This document shows, piece after piece, positions 7,542 to 14,383 of a DNA stretch of 20,697 bases (position 1 is its first letter; the number at the start of each line of letters is the position of its first letter). The notes below the pieces were generated by a model. The model saw nothing but the letters and a program-made list of their open reading frames with translations, was not told the origin of the DNA and did no database searches. The DNA is taken from the NCBI GenBank assembly GCA_964591665.1, contig CAZQCV010000011.1, positions 1 through 20,697 of the forward strand. Reading direction: 5' to 3'. The position numbers and the translations under genes were made by a program. The stretch is from CAZQCV01 sp964591665 (GTDB lineage Bacteria; Patescibacteriota; Minisyncoccia; Phycocordibacterales; UBA9973).

Positions 7542-7874
7542 TTATGGATCAATATCAGTTTTTTCTCGTATAAAGATATCTTTACCATCTGGAGACTTAG
7601 TTTTTATGTATTTTCGATTTTTATTTATTTCAATTTTACGAACAAGCTCATGCTCCAAATCATATCCGAGAATTTCGCACATACCAAGCAGAAATACCAT
7701 CACGTCAGCAAACTCCTCTGCAACACCTGATTGATTTTTATTATACTTAGAAAATGCCTCAGAGAGTTCCTCATGTGCTCGACAAAACTCAAGTGCGATA
7801 TCGGTAGTATTAAATCCTTTTTCTACCTTATTGCGATGTACTTCTTTCTGAAGTGCTTTTAGATCAACTGACAT
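7542..7874 (-). CDS. MazG-like nucleotide pyrophosphohydrolase
   Basis: A 110-residue all-helical protein with the MazG/dUTPase-2 metal-binding signature: E35, E36 and E39 in HEELSEAF and then E54 and D57 in EEFADVM, that is ExxE followed by ExxD. Such enzymes hydrolyse (d)NTPs to NMPs and pyrophosphate and clear abnormal or excess nucleotides. The single short domain is typical of small house-cleaning MazG proteins rather than the two-domain E. coli MazG. The C-terminal tail (IKTKSPDGKDIFIREKTD) is basic. Start choice: ATG 7874 lies one base after the dCMP deaminase stop, while ATG 7889 would overlap that gene by 14 bases. Either implies translational coupling. Conversion of dCTP to dCMP for the upstream deaminase is an attractive but unproven role. 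Confidence 0.8.
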   Translation of the reverse strand: MSVDLKALQKEVHRNKVEKGFNTTDIALEFCRAHEELSEAFSKYNKNQSGVAEEFADVMVFLLGMCEILGYDLEHELVRKIEINKNRKYIKTKSPDGKDIFIREKTDIDP

Positions 7875-7875
7875 A

Positions 7876-8367
7876 TTATTGCTGAGCATACTGCTCTATC
7901 GCTTCGTGTAATAAAACAAAATCGACACCTGCTTCAGCAAAAACTTCTTTAGTTCGTTTACCAGCATGGTAGTCTTTTTTAGCGACAACGCGAACCAATC
8001 CTGCGTTAATAATCATTTTTGCGCAAGCATAACACGGGGTCATGTTACAATACAACGTGCCTCCCTCAAGCGCTGCTCCTACACGTGCCGCATGGACGAT
8101 AGCATTTTGTTCAGCATGTGCCGTCCGAATACAGTGTTTGCTTTCCACACCATCATCGCCAATGACCGTTGCCATCTCGTGCCCAACTTCATCACAATGT
8201 TTTGTACCTGCAGGAGAACCTACATATCCCGTTGCAACAATACGTTTATCTTTAGCAATAACACATCCTGAGCGACCTCGATCACACGTTGCACGTGTCG
8301 CTACAGCGTCCATGATTTCTATAAAATATTCATCCCAGGATGGGCGTTTGTGTATATCCGGTGTCAT
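7876..8367 (-). CDS. dCMP deaminase (ComEB/DCTD family)
   Basis: Zinc-dependent cytidine-deaminase-fold enzyme that turns dCMP into dUMP, the substrate of the nearby thymidylate synthase. ATG 8367 gives 163 residues starting MTPDIHKRPSWDEYF, the common N-terminus of this family. The zinc and catalytic residues are H84 and E86 in HAEQNAI and C112 and C115 in PCYAC. CDRGRSGCVIAKD (28-40) and GYVGSPAGTKHCDEVGHEM (47-65) are typical of deoxycytidylate deaminases, the latter with the extra His/Cys residues that hold a second metal in some members. A TATACT box ends seven bases before this ATG, supporting this start over the in-frame ATG at 8397, which lies in the rplK terminator. Confidence 0.95.
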   Translation of the reverse strand: MTPDIHKRPSWDEYFIEIMDAVATRATCDRGRSGCVIAKDKRIVATGYVGSPAGTKHCDEVGHEMATVIGDDGVESKHCIRTAHAEQNAIVHAARVGAALEGGTLYCNMTPCYACAKMIINAGLVRVVAKKDYHAGKRTKEVFAEAGVDFVLLHEAIEQYAQQ

Positions 8368-8374
8368 ATAGCCT

Positions 8375-8380
8375 AGTATA
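8375..8380 (-). promoter_or_regulatory. Putative -10 box of the dCMP deaminase-MazG unit
   Basis: TATACT lies at 8380-8375 on the minus strand, seven bases from the ATG at 8367. It is directly downstream of the rplK terminator, so the unit needs its own promoter. The message would be leaderless. No clear -35 is present. Confidence 0.55.
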
Positions 8381-8395
8381 CAACGTTTAAAAAAC

Positions 8396-8418
8396 AAAAA
8401 CCACCCGAGGTGGTTTTT
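8396..8418 (-). terminator. Intrinsic terminator of rplK
   Basis: AAAAACCACC (8396-8405) pairs over ten bases with GGTGGTTTTT (8409-8418) around a tight loop. On the minus strand the stem is followed by a T-rich run (TTTTTGTTTTTT). It lies 23 bases after the rplK stop and separates rplK from the deaminase gene; no rplA gene intervenes. Confidence 0.9.
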
Positions 8419-8441
8419 GAGAAATGGCTTGATTTTATGAC

Positions 8442-8870
8442 TTAGTCTACAATAGTAAACCCTGCTGAACGAGCTGAACCTGCGATGATTTTCATAGCTG
8501 CTTCGATATCGTTTGCGTTTAGATCTACCATTTTCTTTTCTGCGATCTCTTTGAGCTGTGCTTTTGTGATTTTACCAACCTTTGAAACATTTGGCTTACC
8601 AGATCCTTTTGCAACACCAGCTGCTTTTGTAAGCAAAGTGATTACAGGAGGCGTTTTGATAACGAAATCATAGGTACGGTCTTCGAATACGTTGATTTTG
8701 ACACCTACGAGATCCCCTGCCATTCCAGCAGTTGCCGCGTTGAATTTTGTAACAAAGTCACCGATGTTGATACCTGCCTGACCGAGTGCTGGACCAAGAG
8801 GTGGTGCAGGAGTAGCTTTTGCAGCCTGAACCTGAAGTTTGATTTTTTTAGTGATTTTTTTTGCTGCCAT
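8442..8870 (-). CDS. rplK: 50S ribosomal protein L11 (uL11)
   Basis: Structural protein of the GTPase-associated centre, binding 23S rRNA together with the L10/L12 stalk. 142 residues, the usual length. The N-terminal domain carries the flexible proline-rich motif PAPPLGPALGQAGINIGDF (22-40, factor interaction). The C-terminal rRNA-binding domain shows KTPPVITLLTKAAGVAKGS and the closing IIAGSARSAGFTI. In most bacteria rplA (L1) follows directly; here a strong terminator follows and the next gene is dCMP deaminase. The gene has its own promoter in the 105-base gap after nusG and a leader of about 65-70 bases with a bulged hairpin. No Shine-Dalgarno sequence precedes the ATG (CTTATATAT). Confidence 0.98.
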   Translation of the reverse strand: MAAKKITKKIKLQVQAAKATPAPPLGPALGQAGINIGDFVTKFNAATAGMAGDLVGVKINVFEDRTYDFVIKTPPVITLLTKAAGVAKGSGKPNVSKVGKITKAQLKEIAEKKMVDLNANDIEAAMKIIAGSARSAGFTIVD

Positions 8871-8897
8871 ATATATAAGAAAAGTTACTGAACAAGT

Positions 8898-8923
8898 GAA
8901 CAGTGTCTAGAAGCGACATGTTC
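8898..8923 (-). promoter_or_regulatory. Bulged hairpin in the rplK mRNA leader
   Basis: In the minus-strand RNA, GAACA-TGTC pairs with GACA-(C)-TGTTC: nine base pairs with one bulged C and a seven-base loop. It lies between the predicted transcript start (near 8938) and the ATG at 8870. Ribosomal-protein leaders often hold feedback sites, so this is a candidate autoregulatory element; its ligand is unknown. Confidence 0.45.
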
Positions 8924-8944
8924 GATATAAAGCGTAACACAGCC

Positions 8945-8973
8945 ACTATAGCATATGAAACGCTTTTTATCAA
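8945..8973 (-). promoter_or_regulatory. Sigma70-type promoter of rplK
   Basis: On the minus strand TTGATA (8973-8968) and TATAGT (8950-8945) are 17 bases apart, with an extended -10 TGC directly before the -10 hexamer. It starts right after the nusG stop codon, so rplK can be transcribed independently of secE-nusG. Confidence 0.75.
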
Positions 8974-8975
8974 GG

Positions 8976-9524
8976 TTAGATTTTTTTGACTTGAAGGAAG
9001 TCCAGTTCTACCGGAGTTTCTCGCCCAAAGAGAGATACGAGAACGCGGACCTTGCCTCGTTCGTGATCTACTGCTTCAACCTTGCCTTCTAGATCTTTAA
9101 ATGGACCATCTCCAATACGGACAATTTCTTCGACAGAGAGATCAATAGTATGTTTCGCTTTGCCTTCATGTTCCATTGCCTTAAAGAGAGTTGCAACTTC
9201 TTGTGCATTTAGCGGAACAGGATTTACCCCTGCACCCACAAACCCTGTTACACGAGGAGTGTTACGAACCACGTACCAAGAATCATCAGTAACAATCATA
9301 TCAACAAGAATATATCCTGGAAAAACCTTATCTTCTGATTCAACACGTTTTCCTGCTTTTACTTTTACCTTTTTTTCTGTTGGCACGATAACATTAAAAA
9401 TCTTATCTTGCATATTAAGACTTTCAATACGTTGTTTTAGGTTACGCATAACGGCATTCTCATACCCTGCATAGGTGTGAATAGCATACCAATTTCGCGC
9501 TCCTGTTATTTCTTGTTTTGCCAT
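8976..9524 (-). CDS. nusG: Transcription termination/antitermination protein NusG
   Basis: Binds RNA polymerase, promotes processive elongation and couples to Rho or ribosomal S10. ATG 9524 gives 182 residues beginning MAKQEITGARNWYAIHTYAGYE; the earlier in-frame ATGs at 9578 and 9542 would place coding sequence in the hairpin between secE and nusG. The N-terminal NGN domain shows WYAIHTYAGYE and VFPGYILVDM and continues through VRNTPRVTGFVG. The C-terminal KOW domain has VRIGDGPFKDLEGKVEAVD and closes with VSLFGRETPVELDFLQVKKI. It lies 57 bases after secE with no promoter seen between, so the pair is one unit, with an unusual 10-bp hairpin in the gap. No ribosome binding site is evident. Confidence 0.97.
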   Translation of the reverse strand: MAKQEITGARNWYAIHTYAGYENAVMRNLKQRIESLNMQDKIFNVIVPTEKKVKVKAGKRVESEDKVFPGYILVDMIVTDDSWYVVRNTPRVTGFVGAGVNPVPLNAQEVATLFKAMEHEGKAKHTIDLSVEEIVRIGDGPFKDLEGKVEAVDHERGKVRVLVSLFGRETPVELDFLQVKKI

Positions 9525-9543
9525 AACGAGTAGTGATCGCATC

Positions 9544-9571
9544 CACTTCTTGTTTATAAATACAAGAAGTG
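9544..9571 (-). repeat. Perfect 10-bp hairpin between secE and nusG
   Basis: CACTTCTTGT (9544-9553) and ACAAGAAGTG (9562-9571) form a perfect inverted repeat around an eight-base AT loop. No T-run follows on either strand, so it is not a standard terminator. It lies 20 bases upstream of the nusG ATG and could be a processing site, an mRNA stabiliser or a regulator-binding site. Confidence 0.65.
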
Positions 9572-9581
9572 AAAACAACTA

Positions 9582-9764
9582 TTATCTTTCTAAAATTTTT
9601 GTAAGACCTGATGAGAAGAGGAAGTCGAAAAAACCAAGCATATACCCCAGTACTCCAGAAATAACAATAACGAGTACGGTATACATGAATGCTTGTTTTC
9701 GAGTAAGCCACGTCACACGACGGAGCTCTTCTCGGGTTTCTTGAATGTATGTGGTAATAGACAT
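9582..9764 (-). CDS. secE: Preprotein translocase subunit SecE
   Basis: Small essential subunit that clamps the SecY channel. The 60 residues form the minimal bacterial SecE: an amphipathic N-terminal helix with the conserved ETREELRRVTWLTRKQA (9-25), then a single membrane helix (about 28-50) and a short tail. The neighbouring nusG confirms the assignment. It has the best expression signals in the window: a consensus promoter, a 5' GC hairpin and an AGGAG Shine-Dalgarno site (9776-9772 on the minus strand) seven bases before the ATG. Confidence 0.96.
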   Translation of the reverse strand: MSITTYIQETREELRRVTWLTRKQAFMYTVLVIVISGVLGYMLGFFDFLFSSGLTKILER

Positions 9765-9785
9765 ATAAAATCTCCTAAATTAAAA

Positions 9786-9799
9786 CGCCCTACGGGGCG
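9786..9799 (-). promoter_or_regulatory. GC-rich hairpin at the 5' end of the secE-nusG leader
   Basis: In the minus-strand RNA CGCCC-CGTA-GGGCG folds as a five-pair stem with a tetraloop, followed by TTTTAATTT and then the AGGAG site. With transcription starting near 9803 the hairpin lies four bases from the 5' end. It may protect the message or act as a weak attenuator. Confidence 0.5.
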
Positions 9800-9809
9800 A
9801 TATAGAGCT

Positions 9810-9838
9810 AGTATACTCTATATAGGTAGTTTTGTCAA
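9810..9838 (-). promoter_or_regulatory. Consensus sigma70-type promoter of secE-nusG
   Basis: On the minus strand a perfect TTGACA (9838-9833) and TATACT (9815-9810) are separated by 17 bases. Transcription is expected to start near 9803, giving a leader of about 39 bases with a hairpin and a Shine-Dalgarno site. Confidence 0.88.
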
Positions 9839-9851
9839 AATACCACCAACA

Positions 9852-9886
9852 AACAAAAAACACCCAATATATAGGTGTTTTTTGTT
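9852..9886 (-). terminator. Intrinsic terminator after the SIMPL-domain gene
   Basis: AACAAAAAACACC (9852-9864) pairs perfectly over 13 bases with GGTGTTTTTTGTT (9874-9886) around a nine-base loop. The stem contains its own A- and T-runs, so it could work in both directions. It lies 17 bases after the SIMPL gene stop and directly before the secE promoter. Confidence 0.88.
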
Positions 9887-9903
9887 CACATATAGGTATC
9901 TAG

Positions 9904-10719
9904 CTATCGAATTTCGTATACGATATTTACATTTGCTATGTATTTATTTTCTCCTTTTGGAAGTTCTGGAACTGGGGCAGCTTCTTTGACCATCATAGCA
10001 CCACCTATAGCATCAGTACGAGCATATTGCATATATGGCTGTTGCGCATCTTCTGAGAAGTTTACCACTCGAATAATCTTGACACCAAGACTCTTTGCGA
10101 GCACTTGAGCTTTTTCTTTTGCATCAGCAATTGCTTCGTCACGTGCTTCTGCTTTTACTTTATCTTCGTCATCAACCGTATATTGTGGTTGACCGATTTC
10201 ACTCACTTCAATTTTACTTACAGCATCAACAAGTGCACCAACGGTGTCAGTCTTTCGAACTTTTACTGCTAAAGTTTCTGTACCCTCAAAACCGACTTGA
10301 ACATTCTTTCCGTTCGCAGGAGGACATACAGAAGGATACTGCATCGTACAAACAATTTTCTCATTTTGCCATTCATATTTTGGTGCGATGTTGTATGAAT
10401 CAGTCTTAATATCTTTTTTATCGATACCTTGTGCTGCAAGAATGTCTAACACTTGCTTCTCTTTTGCAGTTATCTTCGATTGTGCATCACTAAAGGTTTT
10501 TGATTCTGAACGTAGTGTAATAGAGATACGGGCAACATCAGGAATAGCATATGCTTCGCCTTTCCCTGAAACAGTTATTGTATTCGTTGCGGTAGTCCCA
10601 CCACCAATAAATTTATTCTCTTTTATTACATTGACCGTCTTCGCAAGGAAGAAAAGTGCCAAGACTCCAAGCAACACTGAACTAACGATGACCACATGTT
10701 TTGTATAATTTCCAAACAT
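9904..10719 (-). CDS. SIMPL (DUF541) domain protein, membrane-anchored
   Basis: 271 residues with one N-terminal membrane helix (about 8-27) and a large extracytoplasmic SIMPL domain (E. coli YggE-like). Family features are TITVSGKGEAYAIPDVARISITLR near 47-70, a region rich in acidic/basic helix residues, QAKEKQVLDILAAQGIDKKDIKT-like helix near 83-106, YNIAPKYEW, and the late ARDEAIADAKEKAQVLAKSLGVKI helix near 190-215. Members are linked to envelope or oxidative stress tolerance, but the biochemical function is unknown. Two cysteines (in IVCTMQYPSVCPP) are close enough to form a disulfide. It follows the ABC ATPase by 89 bases without a clear terminator, so it may be the last gene of the exporter operon; its own promoter could not be placed with confidence. 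Confidence 0.85.
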   Translation of the reverse strand: MFGNYTKHVVIVSSVLLGVLALFFLAKTVNVIKENKFIGGGTTATNTITVSGKGEAYAIPDVARISITLRSESKTFSDAQSKITAKEKQVLDILAAQGIDKKDIKTDSYNIAPKYEWQNEKIVCTMQYPSVCPPANGKNVQVGFEGTETLAVKVRKTDTVGALVDAVSKIEVSEIGQPQYTVDDEDKVKAEARDEAIADAKEKAQVLAKSLGVKIIRVVNFSEDAQQPYMQYARTDAIGGAMMVKEAAPVPELPKGENKYIANVNIVYEIR

Positions 10720-10808
10720 ATAAAATACTACTACTTACTTATAATAAACGACGTATATTTATGATGACGCAATAAAGAACATTATATTACACTATACCAC
10801 AACGGTGG

Positions 10809-11489
10809 CTACTTATCGTTCATGACATCAGAGACGAGAACACCATCAGCAAGCGTTATGGTGCGATCAGCAAGCAATGCATAGTCTGGTTCGTGAGTAA
10901 CCATAATGATTGTTTGACCTTCTTTGTTAAGAGCCAGAAAAGTCTTCATAACCTGATCAGATGTTTCTGAATCAAGGTTTGCAGTCGGCTCATCGGCAAA
11001 GATAATTTTAGGATCATGCGCAATAGCTCGAGCGATAGCAACGCGTTGTTGTTGTCCACCAGAAAGCTGACTTGGCAAATTGTCCTTGCGATTGAGTAAC
11101 CCTACTCGCTCGAGTGCTTTTAACGATCTTTTCTCTGCATTTTCTGTCGTCTCTCCTTGCATAAGAAGTGGCACCATAACATTCTCAAGGGCAGAAAGTG
11201 TCGGCAAAATAGCATAATCTTGGAAAATATATCCGAGATCGCCAAGACGAAGTAGTGTTCTAGTATCCTCATCGAGCTCAACGACTTCAGTTCCATCAAC
11301 ATAGATATGTCCACCAGTAGGCAGATCAAGTAGTCCTAATTGATATAACAAAGTAGATTTACCTGAACCTGACTTTCCTGTAATCGTAAGAAATTGTCCT
11401 TCAGGAACTGAAAAACTAATATCATTTAAGGCAACGATGGTGTCATCTCCACTTTGGAATACTTTTCTGAGTTTTTCTACTTTAATCAT
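10809..11489 (-). CDS. ABC transporter ATP-binding protein (MacB/LolD type)
   Basis: 226-residue cytoplasmic ATPase that powers the FtsX/MacB-type permease encoded just upstream (13-base gap). All nucleotide-binding motifs are intact: Walker A GKSGSGKST (38-46), Q-loop Q90 in GYIFQDYAILP, signature LSGGQQQRVAIARA (142-155), Walker B IIFADEPT (162-169, catalytic E167), D-loop NLDS and switch H199 in VTHE. Sequence type and partner place it in the MacB/LolD/FtsE branch, which works as a mechanotransmitter rather than moving substrate through the membrane. Genes for the membrane-fusion protein and FKBP precede it in the same unit. Confidence 0.95.
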   Translation of the reverse strand: MIKVEKLRKVFQSGDDTIVALNDISFSVPEGQFLTITGKSGSGKSTLLYQLGLLDLPTGGHIYVDGTEVVELDEDTRTLLRLGDLGYIFQDYAILPTLSALENVMVPLLMQGETTENAEKRSLKALERVGLLNRKDNLPSQLSGGQQQRVAIARAIAHDPKIIFADEPTANLDSETSDQVMKTFLALNKEGQTIIMVTHEPDYALLADRTITLADGVLVSDVMNDK

Positions 11490-11502
11490 ATATAGCGTGA
11501 TA

Positions 11503-12777
11503 TTATCTTCCTAATATAGCACTGAGCGTGTTCTGTCTCGTAACCAACCACGCAGGAATCCAACCTGCAAAGATAGTGGCAATGACGAGGATGACTGCTC
11601 GGGTAATAGTACCAGAAACTGTTGCAACCAAGATACCATCGGAAAACGGGAAGTTGATAGGATTCGCAGTGAAGTATGGTTTAATTACCGCAAACACAAG
11701 AAACATACCAATAATAATACCCATAAACGCATAGATAAGTGCTTGAATAATATATGACGTAAGCACTGCCTTTTTATTTATTCCAATACCTTTCAAAATA
11801 CCAATGAACCGTCTTCGAGTAATCGCATTTACAAAGATCACAATAAATATAGTGATAGAGGCAACAACAAGACCAATTCCAGAGATAGCTGCACCAAGAA
11901 TAGCAAAGGTGTTCTTTATATCTTTCAAAAACTTAGGAAATGCCTCTTCTGCCGTCTGTACGCGAGCATGATCACCTACCCCACTTGCGATAAGAAAGTC
12001 TTTTGCTGCTACGGGATCTGTTCCAGGAAGTAATTGTATCGCGATAGTATTCGCATTGAGATCATCTTGTCCTGTGAGACGACGTACTTCACTATCAAGT
12101 ACAGTTACTGAAGTATCAAAATCATCAACCTTACTCGAGAAGATTCCTTTAACTGTATACTCTTTAGAGTTTTCACCAACAGTAACCTTAACTCGAGAAC
12201 CAACTGAGATATCTTTAAGCGTCTGAAAACCAGGAGCTTCAATAGGAGTAAACTCATATAGAAGGTTTTTACCAATAAGAATACTATCACTATCATTCTC
12301 TGATAAATATGATCCTCGAATAATAAACTTTGAAACACCCGAGAAAGCATCCTCTTTTTCTGGATCAATACCAAGCAAAGACCCTCCCGCTCCATCTCGA
12401 AGTTCTCCGGGACGAACTGTCTTTCGGTAGTTTGATTCAATTTTCATAGATGTTGTATATCGAACGGTATGATCTTTATACCCTGGTACTGTTTCCACTG
12501 TATGAATCACCTCTGGAGTTTGCTCAATTTTTGTCTTATTGAGATAAGGAGAAATCACTACATCACCGATAGAATATCTTTTTTGAGCATCTTCAGATCC
12601 TTGTATCAATCCAACAAGTATACCACTTACCACAACAAGGTTAAGAAACGTAAGTGTCATCACCATAACAATCAAAAGCGTCGTCCAAATGTTTGCACGA
12701 GCGATATCTCGATATGCAAGAAACCATCCTACACGGAAAATGTTTCCAATTGATGTTGAAGTGATTCGTCGAGCCAT
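11503..12777 (-). CDS. ABC transporter permease (FtsX/MacB type)
   Basis: 424 residues with the MacB topology: one membrane helix near 31-57, a large extracytoplasmic domain (about 60-285) and three C-terminal helices near 290-318, 335-365 and 388-412. The family FtsX motif region is visible as RRRFIGILKGIGINKKAVLTSYIIQA in the short cytoplasmic loop, which contacts the ATPase, and the protein ends in the typical TRQNTLSAILGR. The start ATG lies one base after the stop of the membrane-fusion gene, so translation is coupled. With the MFP and ATPase it should form an exporter or envelope-remodelling complex; the cargo is unknown. Confidence 0.92.
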   Translation of the reverse strand: MARRITSTSIGNIFRVGWFLAYRDIARANIWTTLLIVMVMTLTFLNLVVVSGILVGLIQGSEDAQKRYSIGDVVISPYLNKTKIEQTPEVIHTVETVPGYKDHTVRYTTSMKIESNYRKTVRPGELRDGAGGSLLGIDPEKEDAFSGVSKFIIRGSYLSENDSDSILIGKNLLYEFTPIEAPGFQTLKDISVGSRVKVTVGENSKEYTVKGIFSSKVDDFDTSVTVLDSEVRRLTGQDDLNANTIAIQLLPGTDPVAAKDFLIASGVGDHARVQTAEEAFPKFLKDIKNTFAILGAAISGIGLVVASITIFIVIFVNAITRRRFIGILKGIGINKKAVLTSYIIQALIYAFMGIIIGMFLVFAVIKPYFTANPINFPFSDGILVATVSGTITRAVILVIATIFAGWIPAWLVTRQNTLSAILGR

Positions 12778-12778
12778 G

Positions 12779-14371
12779 TTATTTTTTAGTTTCTGAAATC
12801 AAAACAATATCGCCTTCTTGGAGACCTGACGTAATGATGACCTTGTTGCCATCAACCATACTGCCAAGCGTTACTTGTTTTTCTTCAGTAGTATATTTTT
12901 TAGTACCATGTACCACTTTTACCGTTGACGTTTCACCTTTTGCCACAACTGCAACTTTCGGGATAGCAATTACACCTTTAGCTTCATATGTTATTACAGT
13001 CATGTCTGCATTCATACCAGGTTTGATCATCGGATCAGTCTCAGATAATGCAACTTTTATTTTATAGTTAACAATACCATTGTTTTCAGTTGCACCTGGA
13101 TCTATATGGATAACTGAACCTCTAAATATACGATCTTTAGAAAATGCGTCTAGGGTAAACTCCACAGGCTGTCCAAGTGCAATACTACCAATATTTGCTT
13201 CATTAACATTTGCTTCAAGGTAAAGATTTGATATATCTTGTAAAACCATGACTACTTGTTGCGGTTGTGCTTGCTCACCTACTTTTACATCAACACGTGT
13301 GATAGTTCCGTCTGCCGGTGCACGAAGTACCGTATTCTCATACGCTGCCTGAGCTGTCTGAAGACGTCCTTGTGCTGAGAGAATATCTGCCTGGCGCGCA
13401 TCAAGATCTGCTGGACGAGCTGCTGCTTTCTTGAGATTAAGCTCTGCTTGTCGAGTATCTACTACCGCTTGTGCGCTTGCGATTGCAGACCGTTCATTTT
13501 CTAGAGCTGATTGGTACGCGTTGTAATTATTTGTGTATGCGGTAGATTCTGTGTTTGGTATTTTAATTTTCCAGCGAGTATTCGTATCAGTAAAACCTGG
13601 GGGAAATTGTATGTATAATCCTTTTGTACCGAGAGCAACTGGAGCAGAAGTGTTAACAGGAGCACTACCTGAATCAGCATTTTTATCAGTAGTAACCGTA
13701 AAATAAAGTCCATCACCAGAACCATACACGGTAACCGTATAGGTGTCATCTTCGCCTCGGTATGTTCCTGAAATTGTTGGAGCTGATGCTATTGCATAAC
13801 TACCAGAAGTAGATGTACCAGATGTCGCAACAAGGCCACCAGAATAGAGAGTTCTCTTAGCATTTGCAACAAGTATCGCCTGCTGTTTAGTCGTATTCTC
13901 TAGATCACGTGTTGCATTCTTAAGATTAACTTCGGCTAATGCAACTTCTTCACTTGTAGCACCTTCAACGGTTCTTTGGTATGCAGCCTGCGCCGCACGG
14001 TAAGCACCTTGAGCTTGTGTAAGAGCTCCAAGTTCATCACCATTATTTAAGGTAGCAAGAATTTGTCCCTTTTTAACTTTATCTCCTACAGCTACATTGA
14101 CTGCTCGAACAGTATCACTTGCCTTAAAAGAAAGCTCTAAATCAGTAACAGAAGTAACCTGACCTGCAGGCAATACTGTCGCTCGAACGTCTTCTTTTAC
14201 AATTTTTTGTGTGACAGTATTTTCTGGAGTGAGAGCGTTACCTTTTAAAGAAAAAAGTATAACAATGAGTACAGCAAGTACTGCAAAAGAGATATACCTG
14301 TTTCTTTTTACTGCCCATAAATCTAAAATTTTAGATTGTGCAAGGTTGCGGTATTTTTTTAATGTACCCAT
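12779..14371 (-). CDS. HlyD/MacA-family membrane fusion protein with a beta-rich insert at the hairpin tip
   Basis: 530-residue periplasmic-adaptor-type protein. A membrane helix (about 27-43) is followed by a split biotinyl-lipoyl domain (about 78-110 and 347-378), a long alpha-hairpin (helices about 113-172 and 278-345, rich in Ala/Gln), a beta-barrel (about 385-460) and a membrane-proximal domain (about 463-530). It should bind the extracellular part of the FtsX/MacB permease encoded next. What is odd is the 105 residues (173-277) inserted exactly where the hairpin turns. They are Gly/Ser/Thr-rich, with SGTYRGEDDTYTVTVYGSGDG and GLYIQFPPGFTDTNTRWKI, and clearly a beta-type domain. The tip normally docks on TolC. 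It starts 12 bases after the FKBP gene, without a Shine-Dalgarno site. Confidence 0.92.
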   Translation of the reverse strand: MGTLKKYRNLAQSKILDLWAVKRNRYISFAVLAVLIVILFSLKGNALTPENTVTQKIVKEDVRATVLPAGQVTSVTDLELSFKASDTVRAVNVAVGDKVKKGQILATLNNGDELGALTQAQGAYRAAQAAYQRTVEGATSEEVALAEVNLKNATRDLENTTKQQAILVANAKRTLYSGGLVATSGTSTSGSYAIASAPTISGTYRGEDDTYTVTVYGSGDGLYFTVTTDKNADSGSAPVNTSAPVALGTKGLYIQFPPGFTDTNTRWKIKIPNTESTAYTNNYNAYQSALENERSAIASAQAVVDTRQAELNLKKAAARPADLDARQADILSAQGRLQTAQAAYENTVLRAPADGTITRVDVKVGEQAQPQQVVMVLQDISNLYLEANVNEANIGSIALGQPVEFTLDAFSKDRIFRGSVIHIDPGATENNGIVNYKIKVALSETDPMIKPGMNADMTVITYEAKGVIAIPKVAVVAKGETSTVKVVHGTKKYTTEEKQVTLGSMVDGNKVIITSGLQEGDIVLISETKK

Positions 14372-14383
14372 GTAAATTTGTAT

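Noticed and set aside
7478..7588. N-terminal extension of the nucleotidase frame to an upstream ATG
   Set aside because: It would translate through the MazG terminator and overlap the MazG gene, and the added residues lie outside the HAD fold.
9082..9474. Open frame of 130 codons on the plus strand opposite nusG
   Set aside because: It overlaps the conserved NGN and KOW coding regions, and its sequence looks like antisense translation.
10797..10808. Small CCAC/GTGG stem after the ABC ATPase gene
   Set aside because: It has only four base pairs and no T-run, too weak to call a terminator.
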